Of a stretch of DNA of 43,314 bases, positions 20,594 through 28,264 are shown piece after piece. How positions within the stretch are numbered: position 1 is the first letter of the stretch; every line of letters starts with the position of its first letter. Made by a program: the position numbers and the translations under genes. The stretch lies in contig DAIDJM010000041.1 of NCBI GenBank assembly GCA_027451405.1, forward strand, positions 1 through 43,314. The letters are read 5' to 3'. Origin of the DNA: Acetobacteraceae bacterium. Lineage in GTDB: Bacteria > Pseudomonadota > Alphaproteobacteria > Acetobacterales > Acetobacteraceae. The notes under the pieces are model-generated. The model saw only the letters and a program-made list of their open reading frames with translations, was not told where the DNA came from and ran no database searches.

Positions 20594-21508
20594 CTACTCA
20601 GCCACCGTCTCGTGGAACACCCGATAATCCATCGCCCGTTCCCCCGCTTCCGTATAGCCGAACAGATCCACGAAACGCCGCCCGAACAGGATCTCCTGCG
20701 CGTCGTAGGAATGCCGCGCATGGACCGTCTGCATCATGGTATCGTCGAGGCCGGAGACGACCACCACCAGCTCCACCCCATCCCGCTCCAGCGTCTCCGG
20801 CGTGCAGTGCTGCAGGGGACTGGTCTCGTCGAGCACATGCACCACCAGAAACGACAGCCCGAACACCGGCGTCCGATGCCGCGTCAGTTTCAGATCATGC
20901 AGCCGCCGGAAGTAGTAGCCCTCCTTCGTCACCTCGTCCCGGATCAGCGAAACCGTCGCCTCGGCCTGCAGGATCTGGTTGAGACGGGCATTCGCGAGCC
21001 GCAACATCAGCACCCGCCGCCCGTCGAGCTGCGTCACCACCGCATTGCGGCTGAACACGATCCGCGCCGAGGGCCGCGCGAACCGCGCGAAGGTGATCCC
21101 CGTGACCACCGCCAGCGTGACCACCCCCGCCAGCGTCTCCGCCGTCATCACCGCGTTCGCGTACACGCTGACCGGTGCCCAGCGCCCGTAGCCGATGGTG
21201 GCCAGCGTCTGCACCGAAAAGAAAAACGCGTCCGCGAACGACCCGGCCCGCAGCTCGGTGACCCCGCTCGGCTGGATCATGTAGAGCAGCGCGAAAACCA
21301 CGTTCTCGGCGAGCACCGCGCCGATGCTGATCGTCAGAAAACGCGGCCAGGAAAGCCGCAGGGCGCGATGGTAGAAATCCTGCCGGAAGCTCCGCGAGAG
21401 CCCGATGATCTTCATCCGCTCATCGCCGTCCCGCGCAACGATCCGCGGCCGCCCCCGCGTGTCTCCGCGCGCGATGGGACGAAGTCTGGAAGAATCGTCT
21501 TTCGGCAT
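20594..21508 (-). CDS. KirBac-type inward-rectifier potassium channel
   Basis: Two-TM potassium channel with a C-terminal cytoplasmic Kir domain. 304 aa. Seen: an amphipathic slide-helix region DFYHRALRLSWPRFL before TM1 (about 55-77), pore helix and selectivity filter TLATIGYGRWAP with TIGYG at 104-108, TM2 (about 117-142), then the beta-rich Kir domain with RIVFSRNAVVTQLDGRRVLMLRLANARLNQI and ETSPLQ. The C-terminal part HARHSYDAQEILFGRRFVDLF matches the Kir gating domain. ATG at 21508 is chosen; the frame continues upstream only through a repeat. Convergent with the 212-aa gene. Confidence 0.9.
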   Translation of the reverse strand: MPKDDSSRLRPIARGDTRGRPRIVARDGDERMKIIGLSRSFRQDFYHRALRLSWPRFLTISIGAVLAENVVFALLYMIQPSGVTELRAGSFADAFFFSVQTLATIGYGRWAPVSVYANAVMTAETLAGVVTLAVVTGITFARFARPSARIVFSRNAVVTQLDGRRVLMLRLANARLNQILQAEATVSLIRDEVTKEGYYFRRLHDLKLTRHRTPVFGLSFLVVHVLDETSPLQHCTPETLERDGVELVVVVSGLDDTMMQTVHARHSYDAQEILFGRRFVDLFGYTEAGERAMDYRVFHETVAE

Positions 21509-21526
21509 AGGCGGAGGTTTACCACA

Positions 21527-21624
21527 GCCTCCGGCGGGCAGGGGCTCTGCCCCCTTGCCATCGGTGCTTGAACCGATGGCGCACGCGATGGCGAGCCCGC
21601 TGGAGCCGAAAGGCCCCACACCCC
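21527..21624. repeat. GC-rich modular palindromic repeat, copy 5
   Basis: GCCTCCGGCGGGCAGGGGCTCTGCCCC, then the CCATCGGT-GCTTGA-ACCGATGG palindrome, then CGCTGGAGCCGAAAGGCCCC. It shares the ATCGGTGC...ACCGATGG module with the copy between recN and ligA. It lies just upstream of the KirBac gene, whose strand would read GCCGGAGGC 19 nt before its ATG. Confidence 0.8.
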
Positions 21625-21650
21625 ATCCCGTGAAGGTGCGAACCCGCGCG

Positions 21651-21791
21651 CAGGCTGCCGAGAAACCCGGAGTGGCGAGTCAGCTGGCGGTGATTGCCGA
21701 GCACCGGAGCGGAGCGGCCTGGTGGCCGTGAGCACCGGAGCACAGGCAATCGCCGTCAGATGGCCGCCAATCCGGGTTTATCGGCAGCCTG
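21651..21791. repeat. 141-bp element with long imperfect terminal inverted repeats
   Basis: Left arm 21651-21698 and right arm 21745-21791 are inverted copies over about 47 bases with about six mismatches and one gap; the first 27 bases (beginning CAGGCTGCCGA) differ at only two positions. Between them GAGCACCGGAGC occurs twice as a direct repeat (21699-21710 and 21730-21741). No gene is inside. It could be a MITE or the fused ends of a lost insertion sequence, or a hairpin ending the hpd transcript, whose stop codon is 6 bp away. Confidence 0.7.
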
Positions 21792-21796
21792 GCAGT

Positions 21797-22936
21797 TCAG
21801 GCTGGGGTCAGTACCCCTCGACGTATCTGATCCTCCTCAATGGATTCGAAGAGCGCCTGGAAATTCCCCTCCCCGAACCCGTCATTCCCCTTCCGCTGAA
21901 TGAACTCGAAAAACACCGGCCCGATCACATTCGCCGAGAAGATCTGCAACAAAATCCCGATCCCCTCGCGCCCCACCACCTTCTCGCCATCGATCAGGAT
22001 GCCGAGCGATTTCAGCCGCGCCACATCCTCGCCATGCCCGGGCAGCCGCGTATCCACCCGCTCGTAATAGGTCTCGGGCGGCGCCGGCATGAAGTCGAGC
22101 CCGCCCTCGCGCAGGCCCCCGACGCTCGCGAAAATGTCCTGGCACCCGCAGGCGATATGCTGAATCCCCTCGCCCTGATAGGCGCGCAGATATTCCTCGA
22201 TCTGGCTCTTGTCGTCCGCGCTTTCGTTGAGCGGAATCCGGATGCGCCCATCCGGCGAGGTCAGCGCCCGCGAGGTCAGCCCGGTGAGCCTGCCATTGAT
22301 GTCGAAGAACCGGATCTGCCGGAAATTGAACAGTTTCTTGTAGAAATCGAACCAGACATCCATGCGTCCGCGATGCACATTGTGGGTCAGGTGGTCGATA
22401 TAGAAGAGCCCCTGCCCCGCCGGCTGCGCATCCCGCTCACCGATCCAGACGAACTCCGAATCATAGGCCGACCCGGTTTCGCCATATTTGTCGACGAAAT
22501 AAATCAGGCTGCCGCCGATCCCCTCGATCGCCGGCACATCGAGCGTCTTGCCCGCCCCGGCCGGCTTGGCGCCGAGCGCAACCGCCCGCTCGAACGCATG
22601 TTTCGCGCTCACGACGCGGAACGCCATGCTCGGCACCGACGGCCCATGCGCCGCCGCGAAATCCGCCGCCTGGGTGCCCGGTGTTTCGCTCACGAGATAA
22701 TTTACCCCGCCCTGCCGGTAGAGCGTGGTCCGCAGCCGCCGATGCTTGGCCACCGCAGTGAATCCCATGCGCGCGAACAGTGCGTGCAGCTTCTCCGGCT
22801 CCGGATGGGCAAACTCCACGAACTCGAACCCGTCCGTCCCGGCCGGATTCTCCTCGCTGATGGTCGCGCGCGGCGCGTCGTGCGGATAAGGACCCAAGAC
22901 TCGAGCCTCCCCAAGAAACCTGGCGTTCCGGCTCAT
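21797..22936 (-). CDS. hpd: 4-hydroxyphenylpyruvate dioxygenase
   Basis: Fe(II) enzyme converting 4-hydroxyphenylpyruvate to homogentisate in tyrosine breakdown. 379 aa. Seen: two vicinal-oxygen-chelate domains with the iron ligands His182 (FYIDHLTHNV), His260 (GEGIQHIACG) and Glu344 (VFFEFIQRKG), and the C-terminal GFGEGNFQALFESIEEDQIRRG. ATG at 22936 begins MSRNARFLGEARVLGPYPHDAP; the frame extends further upstream into the divergent promoter region without a better start. It is divergent from an Lrp/AsnC-family gene, probably its regulator. Homogentisate-pathway genes are not in this window. Confidence 0.95.
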   Translation of the reverse strand: MSRNARFLGEARVLGPYPHDAPRATISEENPAGTDGFEFVEFAHPEPEKLHALFARMGFTAVAKHRRLRTTLYRQGGVNYLVSETPGTQAADFAAAHGPSVPSMAFRVVSAKHAFERAVALGAKPAGAGKTLDVPAIEGIGGSLIYFVDKYGETGSAYDSEFVWIGERDAQPAGQGLFYIDHLTHNVHRGRMDVWFDFYKKLFNFRQIRFFDINGRLTGLTSRALTSPDGRIRIPLNESADDKSQIEEYLRAYQGEGIQHIACGCQDIFASVGGLREGGLDFMPAPPETYYERVDTRLPGHGEDVARLKSLGILIDGEKVVGREGIGILLQIFSANVIGPVFFEFIQRKGNDGFGEGNFQALFESIEEDQIRRGVLTPA

Positions 22937-22954
22937 ATAGGGCGCGCCGCGCCC

Positions 22955-22971
22955 GATTTCCTTGCAAAATC
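22955..22971. promoter_or_regulatory. candidate operator in the hpd / AsnC-type divergent gap
   Basis: GATTT-N7-AAATC at 22955-22971 is an AT-containing dyad in an otherwise GC-rich 86-bp gap; a second dyad, GCACG-N3-CGTGC, lies at 22994-23006. Lrp/AsnC proteins bind degenerate dyads of about this size, so one of these could be the binding site. The assignment is by position only. Confidence 0.3.
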
Positions 22972-23022
22972 GCGCGGCCTCCGGGCCTCGCGCGCACGCT
23001 TCGTGCACGCTAAGCTCCGCCC

Positions 23023-23520
23023 ATGCACGCTTCCGCCACGCTCGACGGGTTCGACCTCAAACTCCTGCGCGCGCTCGAGCGCGATGGCCGACTCACCAAC
23101 CAGGCGCTGGCCGAGGAAATCGGCCTCTCCGCCTCGCAATGCTCCCGCCGCCGCGCGTCCCTCGAAGCGCAAGGCATCATCCGCGGCTACCGCGCCATCC
23201 TCGACGCGCCGGCGCTCGGCTACGACCTCCTCGCCTTCATCCAGGTGACGCTCGCGACCCATTCCGGCGACAATGCCGCCCGCTTCCGCGCGCTGATGCA
23301 GAGCCTGGATGCGGTTCAGGAATGTTACGCCATGACCGGCGACGCCGATTACCTGATCAAGGCGATCCTGCCCGGCCTCGACGCGCTGGCCACCCTCGTC
23401 AACGATGCGCTGCTGCCCCACCCGAGCGTCGCCCATGTGCGCTCCTCGATCGTCTTCGAACGCATCAAGGACCGCCCGTCGCTGCCGCTGCCCGTACGAC
23501 CGCCTGCCCCGAAGCGGTGA
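23023..23520 (+). CDS. Lrp/AsnC family transcriptional regulator
   Basis: DNA-binding regulator responding to an amino acid or related metabolite. 165 aa. Seen: the N-terminal winged helix-turn-helix LDGFDLKLLRALERDGRLTNQ, then ALAEEIGLSASQCSRRRASLE, and a C-terminal RAM (ligand-binding) domain with VQECYAMTGDADYLIKAI. It is divergent from hpd with an 86-bp gap, the usual arrangement for a local activator of tyrosine catabolism; that link is inference. Its last 56 bp overlap the 3' end of the convergent TetR gene. Confidence 0.92.
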   Translation: MHASATLDGFDLKLLRALERDGRLTNQALAEEIGLSASQCSRRRASLEAQGIIRGYRAILDAPALGYDLLAFIQVTLATHSGDNAARFRALMQSLDAVQECYAMTGDADYLIKAILPGLDALATLVNDALLPHPSVAHVRSSIVFERIKDRPSLPLPVRPPAPKR

Positions 23521-24106
23521 GATAGGGCGCATAGAGCGCCTCCACCTGCCGCTGCCCGAACGCGAGATCCTCGGGCCGCAGTTCCTCCTCCGCTTCGATT
23601 CCCCGGAAATCCATCCAGTAACTCGAAACGATCCAGATATTGCAGACGAGCGCCTCGATCTCCGCGTCGCTCGCGCGCATCAGCCCGTGCGCCCGCATAT
23701 CGGCGAACACGCGCCGCACCGCCTCCTGCCCGCGCGCCGACACCGACTGCATCGCCTCCCGCAACGAAGGCGCCATCGCCCGAAGTTCGGTCGCATCCCG
23801 GTAAAACGCCCGGAAATCCCACATCAGCCGGAACCAGCCACGCTGATAATCGGCATACGCCGCCGGATCGCCAGGTGCTGCGATCGCCCGTTCGGCGACC
23901 GCGAGCGTCGCCTCGGCGAACAGCGCGAACAGCGCCTCCGCAATCTGCGCCTTACGCTGGAAATAATAGTAGAGATTGCCCTCGTTGATGCGCGCCGCCT
24001 CGGCGATCTCCGCGGTCGTGACCCGGTGCAGCCCCCGCGCATTGGCAAGCGCCAGCGCCACTTCGAGCACCTTCTCCCGCGTTCCCGACCGCCGACGGAC
24101 CGACAC
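23465..24106 (-). CDS. TetR family transcriptional regulator
   Basis: 213 aa. Seen: an N-terminal helix-turn-helix, RVTTAEIAEAARINEGNLYY YF (about residues 28-50), followed by an all-helical ligand domain with RGWFRLMWDFRAFYRD and a YWMDF segment. It is divergent from the SDR/hydrolase/monooxygenase genes, with a perfect palindrome 23-38 bp upstream of its ATG, so it most likely represses both itself and that operon. The inducer is probably the operon's substrate or product (inference). The 3' end overlaps the convergent AsnC-type gene. Confidence 0.9.
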   Translation of the reverse strand: MSVRRRSGTREKVLEVALALANARGLHRVTTAEIAEAARINEGNLYYYFQRKAQIAEALFALFAEATLAVAERAIAAPGDPAAYADYQRGWFRLMWDFRAFYRDATELRAMAPSLREAMQSVSARGQEAVRRVFADMRAHGLMRASDAEIEALVCNIWIVSSYWMDFRGIEAEEELRPEDLAFGQRQVEALYAPYLTASGQAVVRAAAATGGP

Positions 24107-24128
24107 CGCCCGCCCCCGCTTGCAACCC

Positions 24129-24144
24129 TAAGGTGCTCACCTTA
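24129..24144. promoter_or_regulatory. perfect 16-bp palindrome, likely TetR operator
   Basis: TAAGGTG-CT-CACCTTA at 24129-24144 is a perfect inverted repeat between the divergent TetR gene (ATG at 24106) and the SDR gene (ATG at 24190). The size, symmetry and position fit a TetR-family operator controlling both directions. Confidence 0.75.
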
Positions 24145-24189
24145 AAACAACCGGCCAGGCTCGGCAAAGCCCCCGAAGGAGCCCGCCCC

Positions 24190-25044
24190 ATGGCCTTTCC
24201 CCTGAGCGGCAGCGTCGCCGTCCTCACCGGCGCCGCGAGCGGCATCGGCGCGGCGCTCGCCGCCGAACTCGCGGCGCGCGGCACGCATCTCGCCCTGATC
24301 GACCGCGACGCCCCCGGCCTCGCCGCCATCGCCGAAGCCGCCCGCGCCCGCGGCGTCACGGTCAGCGACCATCTCGCCGACCTCGCCGACCCCGGCGCGA
24401 TCGCCACGCTCCCGCAACAGGTTCTCGCGTCTCACGGCCGCGCGAATATCCTGATCAACAATGCCGGCGTGGCGCTGATGGGCGATTTCGGCCAGGTCGC
24501 CCCCGCGGACATGGAGTGGCTGTTCGACATCAATTTCTGGGCGCCCGTCCGCCTCACGCGCGCCTTCCTCTACCTGCTCCGCCGCGAAGAGGCCGCGCAT
24601 ATCGTGAATATCTCGAGCCTTTTCGGCATCGTCGCACCGCCCGGCCAGACCGCCTACTGCGCCTCGAAATTCGCGCTCCGCGGCTTCTCCGAATCGCTCC
24701 GGCACGAACTCGCCGGCAGCCCGATCACGCTCACGGTCGTGCATCCGGGCGGCGTCCGCACCGCGATCGCCGACAATGCCCGCGTGCCGCAAGGCATCGA
24801 TCCGGAAGACGCCCGCCGCGCCAAAGCGGAATTCAACAATTTTCTGCGCACCGCGCCGGCGGATGCGGCCCGGCAGATCGCGCACGCGATCGAACGGCGC
24901 GCCCCGCGCCTTCTGATCGGCAACGACGCGCGGCTCGCCGAGCGCGTGCAGCGTCTTTTCCCGGCCAGCTACTGGCGCCGCCTCGCCCGGCGCGCCGGTG
25001 CCGGTCCGAAAGCCGGCGCGAAAGCCGCGCTCGGCGGGAGCTGA
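24190..25044 (+). CDS. short-chain dehydrogenase/reductase (SDR)
   Basis: NAD(P)-dependent oxidoreductase, 284 aa. Seen: the cofactor motif TGAASGIG at 13-20, NNAG at 90-93, and the catalytic Ser143 (NISSLFG), Tyr156 and Lys160 (YCASK). GVRTAI after the PG motif and a basic C-terminal tail follow the classical SDR pattern. GGAG lies 8 nt before ATG 24190. In this operon it probably interconverts a secondary alcohol and a ketone ahead of the monooxygenase (inference). A hydrolase gene follows after 5 bp. Confidence 0.9.
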   Translation: MAFPLSGSVAVLTGAASGIGAALAAELAARGTHLALIDRDAPGLAAIAEAARARGVTVSDHLADLADPGAIATLPQQVLASHGRANILINNAGVALMGDFGQVAPADMEWLFDINFWAPVRLTRAFLYLLRREEAAHIVNISSLFGIVAPPGQTAYCASKFALRGFSESLRHELAGSPITLTVVHPGGVRTAIADNARVPQGIDPEDARRAKAEFNNFLRTAPADAARQIAHAIERRAPRLLIGNDARLAERVQRLFPASYWRRLARRAGAGPKAGAKAALGGS

Positions 25045-25049
25045 ACCCC

Positions 25050-25967
25050 ATGGCAAGCCTCCAGGCGCACGCGCTCGACGCGATCCTCCGTTTCACCGTC
25101 AAGCGCAACATGAAGCGCCAGCACAGCATCGCCGAGGTCCGGGCGGCCCTTGGTCGCGAGACCCTCCCCGTGCCCAAGGACGTCCATTTCGAGCCGGGAA
25201 CCGAGGGCGGCATCGCCGGCGAATGGGTGCGTCATCCGCAAACGCCTGCCACCGCGCCGACGCTGCTGTATCTCCATGGCGGCGGCTACGTCGCCTGCTC
25301 CCCCCGCACGCATCGCCAGATCACCGCGGCCTATGCGCGCCGGGGCTTTCACGTGTTCGTCCCCGATTACCGGCTGGCGCCCGAACATCCTTTTCCTGCC
25401 GCGCTCGAGGACGCGGTGGCCGCGTTCCGCGGCCTGCGCGAACGTGGCATGGCGGCAAACCGGCTGCCGGTATCGGGCGATTCGGCCGGCGGCGGACTTT
25501 CGCTCGCACTCCTGCTGGCACTCCGCGACGCCGGCGAGCCCGGCCCGCCGGCCGGCGTTCTGTTCTCCCCCTGGACCGATCTCGCCGCGACCGGCGACAG
25601 CATCCGCACCAACGCGCGCCGCGAAGCCATGCTCTACGCGGGCGGCTCGACCCGCGGCGGCGCCTTCTATCTCGGCAGCGCGGACCCGCGCACCCCGCTC
25701 GCATCCCCGCTCTACGCCGATATGCATGGCCTGCCGCCGTTGCTGATCCATGTCGGCGACCGCGAAATCCTGCGCGACGACAGCACCCGCCTGGCTGAGC
25801 GGGCCCGCGCGGCCGGCGTTGCCGTGGAATTGCGGGTCTGGCCCGTGGTCCCCCATGTCTGGCAGCTCGCGCAACATTTCGTCCCCGAGGCCCGCGCCAG
25901 CCTCGATCGCGCCGCCGCCTTTCTCCATGAGGCCTGCGGCGCGCCCATTTCTGCGGGAGCGAAATGA
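25050..25967 (+). CDS. alpha/beta hydrolase, hormone-sensitive-lipase-like esterase
   Basis: Esterase of the HSL (family IV) group, 305 aa. Seen: the oxyanion-hole motif LHGGGY at 75-80, DYRLAPEHPFPAALED at 106-121, the nucleophile elbow GDSAGG with Ser145, Asp237 in HVGDREIL, and His269 in VPHVWQ, giving a complete catalytic triad. No signal peptide, so it is cytoplasmic. It starts 5 bp after the SDR stop and ends 1 bp before the monooxygenase ATG. It would fit hydrolysis of the ester made by the Baeyer-Villiger monooxygenase. Confidence 0.92.
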   Translation: MASLQAHALDAILRFTVKRNMKRQHSIAEVRAALGRETLPVPKDVHFEPGTEGGIAGEWVRHPQTPATAPTLLYLHGGGYVACSPRTHRQITAAYARRGFHVFVPDYRLAPEHPFPAALEDAVAAFRGLRERGMAANRLPVSGDSAGGGLSLALLLALRDAGEPGPPAGVLFSPWTDLAATGDSIRTNARREAMLYAGGSTRGGAFYLGSADPRTPLASPLYADMHGLPPLLIHVGDREILRDDSTRLAERARAAGVAVELRVWPVVPHVWQLAQHFVPEARASLDRAAAFLHEACGAPISAGAK

Positions 25968-25968
25968 C

Positions 25969-27513
25969 ATGCTCGATGCGACCGAGGCCGCCCCATCCGG
26001 CTCAGCCGCCGCGGAGACCGCCGAAGCGCTCGTGCTCGGCGCCGGTTTCGCCGGCCTCTGTTCGGCGATCCAGCTACGCGCGCACGGCATCAGCAACGTC
26101 CTCATCCTCGAAAAAGCCGACGATATCGGCGGCACCTGGCGCGACAACACCTATCCCGGCTGCGCTTGCGACGTTCCGAGCCATCTCTATTCGCTGAGCT
26201 TCGCGCCCAAGCACGACTGGACGCGCATGTATGCCTCCCAGCCCGAAATCTGGGCCTATTTGCGCCAGGTCGTGGCCGATCACGGCCTGACCCCGCTGAT
26301 CCGCTTCGGCGCGAAAGTCCAGGATCTCACCTGGAACGAAGCGGAGGCGCTCTGGCACGTGCGCACCACGGACGGCCGCCGGTTCGCGGCGCGCTTCGTC
26401 TTTTTCGGCCTGGGGCCTCTGCATATTCCGTCCTACCCGGAGATTCCGGGCCGTGACGCGTTCGCGGGTCCGCAATTCCACTCCGCCCTCTGGGACCACG
26501 CCACCGATCTGCGCGGCAAGCGCGTCGCGGTGATCGGCACCGGGGCGTCGGCGATCCAGTTCATTCCCGAAATCGCCCCGCTCGCCGCCCATCTGACGGT
26601 GTTCCAGCGCACGCCGCCCTGGGTCCTTCCGCGCCAGGATTACGCCTTCAGCCCCGCGCAGCGGCGCCGCCTGCGCCACCCGCTCCGGCGCCGCCTGTTC
26701 CGGACACGCATCTTCCTGGCGCACGAGCTGCGCGTGCTCGGTTTCCTCGGCAACCGCACGGTCGCGCGCGCCGGCGAACGCATGGCCCGCGCCCATCTCG
26801 CGGCTCAGATCAAGGACCCTGTGCTGCGCGCCAAACTCACGCCCTCCTACGCGATGGGCTGCAAGCGCGTGCTCATCAGCAACGATTTCTACCCCTCCCT
26901 CGCCCGCGGCAACGTCACGCTCGAGACGGCCCCCATCCGCGAGATCCGCAGCAACAGCATCCTGACCGCCGACGGCGCCGAGCACGCGGCCGATATCCTG
27001 ATCTACGGCACCGGCTTTCACACGACCGACGCCTTCGAAGCGGTCCCGGTCACGGGCCGTCATGGGAGCACGCTCCGCGAGGCGTTTGCCCACGGCATGC
27101 ATGCCCATTGGGGCATCACCACCCCCGATTTCCCCAATTTCTTCTTCCTGCTCGGCCCCAATACCGGTCTTGGCCACAATTCCGTGGTGCTGATGATCGA
27201 GGCGCAGGTCCGTTACGCGCTCAGCCTGATCGCGCAGATGAACGCGAAGGGCTGGCACGCCGCCGATGTCCGACCGGCCGCGGAACAAGCCTGGAACGCG
27301 GAAATCCAGAAGCGGCACACGCGCGGGGTCTGGACCCAGGGCGGCTGCCGCAGCTGGTATCTCGATGCGCAGGGCCGCAACACGACGATCTGGCCCGGCA
27401 CGGTCCTGGAATATCAGCGCCGCACGCGCCGCGCGCGGCTCGAGGACTATGCCCCGGTCGGTCCGGCCCCGGCCGAAAGTCGCAACACGGCCCCGGCCGT
27501 CTCGACCGCGTAA
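25969..27513 (+). CDS. flavin monooxygenase, Baeyer-Villiger type
   Basis: FAD- and NADPH-dependent class B monooxygenase that inserts oxygen next to a ketone. 514 aa. Seen: FAD motif GAGFAG at 24-29; GGTWRDNTYPGCACD at 54-68; the Baeyer-Villiger fingerprint FAGPQFHSALWD at 165-176; the NADPH motif GTGASA at 190-195; and the ILIYGTGFHTTDAF region near 345. The C-terminus has FFLLGPNTGLGHNS. ATG at 25969 follows the hydrolase stop by 1 bp, with GGGAG upstream. The last 67 bp overlap the convergent chpT-like gene. The substrate is unknown. Confidence 0.93.
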   Translation: MLDATEAAPSGSAAAETAEALVLGAGFAGLCSAIQLRAHGISNVLILEKADDIGGTWRDNTYPGCACDVPSHLYSLSFAPKHDWTRMYASQPEIWAYLRQVVADHGLTPLIRFGAKVQDLTWNEAEALWHVRTTDGRRFAARFVFFGLGPLHIPSYPEIPGRDAFAGPQFHSALWDHATDLRGKRVAVIGTGASAIQFIPEIAPLAAHLTVFQRTPPWVLPRQDYAFSPAQRRRLRHPLRRRLFRTRIFLAHELRVLGFLGNRTVARAGERMARAHLAAQIKDPVLRAKLTPSYAMGCKRVLISNDFYPSLARGNVTLETAPIREIRSNSILTADGAEHAADILIYGTGFHTTDAFEAVPVTGRHGSTLREAFAHGMHAHWGITTPDFPNFFFLLGPNTGLGHNSVVLMIEAQVRYALSLIAQMNAKGWHAADVRPAAEQAWNAEIQKRHTRGVWTQGGCRSWYLDAQGRNTTIWPGTVLEYQRRTRRARLEDYAPVGPAPAESRNTAPAVSTA

Positions 27514-28043
27514 CCCTGCGCCGCAGCGTAGAGATGCAGCAGGCGAACGGGGACCTGCCGGGGCCCGCCCGCCTTGCCCTCCGCCGGCCACTGCCCGTCC
27601 GACAGCTCGATCCGCAGCGCCGCCGCATTCCCCGCGACCATGACGCCCCCACCTTGAGGCATCGCCAGCGCCGCCACCGCGAGCGCGCACAACACCAGCT
27701 GGACCGAAGCGCCCGGCAGGGGGCCGTCGATGCCCTCGAACGCGCACGAAAGCCGCTCTCCCCCGGCCATGCCGCTCGCCAGCCGCGCGATCGCCTCGGG
27801 CCCCATCGGCTCCGCGGCCCCGCCCCATGCCGCCCGCGCAAACCGGAGAACGCCGGCCGCTTTTTCCGCCGCCTCCGCCGCCACCGCCAGAATCTCGCCG
27901 GAATCCCCCTCCTCGGCCGCCAGCGCGAGCATGCCGCTCACGGTGCCGATCTGACCGGCGAGATCGTGACAGATCCGGGCCGCGAGGGCCGCCGCGATCT
28001 CGGCCGTCTCCCCGGCATGGCGCTCCCAGGCTACATCCGCCAC
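27447..28043 (-). CDS. chpT: histidine phosphotransferase, ChpT-like (DUF2328)
   Basis: Phosphotransfer protein that in Caulobacter relays phosphate from CckA to CtrA and CpdR. 198 aa from GTG 28043. Seen: LAARICHDLAGQIGTVSGML with the phospho-accepting His26 in the xRxCHDL motif, then a helical dimerisation segment and an atypical ATPase-like C-terminal half (GVMVAGNAAALRIELSDGQWP; VRLLHLYAAAQGYAVE). ATG at 28091 is an alternative start but would run into the divergent gene. Sequence after the His motif is divergent, so the symbol is by family. Its 5' end is 3 bp from the DUF3553 start. Confidence 0.8.
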   Translation of the reverse strand: MADVAWERHAGETAEIAAALAARICHDLAGQIGTVSGMLALAAEEGDSGEILAVAAEAAEKAAGVLRFARAAWGGAAEPMGPEAIARLASGMAGGERLSCAFEGIDGPLPGASVQLVLCALAVAALAMPQGGGVMVAGNAAALRIELSDGQWPAEGKAGGPRQVPVRLLHLYAAAQGYAVETAGAVLRLSAGAGPTGA

Positions 28044-28046
28044 CGC

Positions 28047-28232
28047 ATGCGCTCCCCGTCCCTCTACGAACCCGGCCAGTTCGTCCGGCATCCGGACCGC
28101 CCCGACTGGGGCCTGGGCCAAGTGCAATCCGTCGCCGGCCCGCGCGTCACGGTCAATTTCGTCGAGGCCGGTAAAGTGCTGATCAACACCGATCACATCG
28201 CGCTCGACATCGTCGAGCCCGACGGGGCTTGA
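28047..28232 (+). CDS. DUF3553 small protein
   Basis: 61 aa. The sequence [20 protein letters not shown], followed by [23 protein letters not shown], is the compact beta-barrel DUF3553 domain, which resembles the C-terminal element of UvrD-type helicases. Function unknown. ATG 28047 is preferred; ATG 28017 is in frame but would overlap the divergent chpT. The stop TGA overlaps a possible TTG start of moaA, so it may be co-transcribed with moaA. Confidence 0.85.
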   Translation: MRSPSLYEPGQFVRHPDRPDWGLGQVQSVAGPRVTVNFVEAGKVLINTDHIALDIVEPDGA

Positions 28233-28264
28233 CCCAGGGGCCGCCCGCCGCGACCTCTGATGGT

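Noticed and set aside
23465-27513. Identification of the monooxygenase cluster as a mycobacterial mymA-type operon
   Set aside because: The gene types overlap, but the regulator here is TetR rather than AraC-like and acyl-CoA synthetase and desaturase genes are missing, so only a general resemblance can be claimed.
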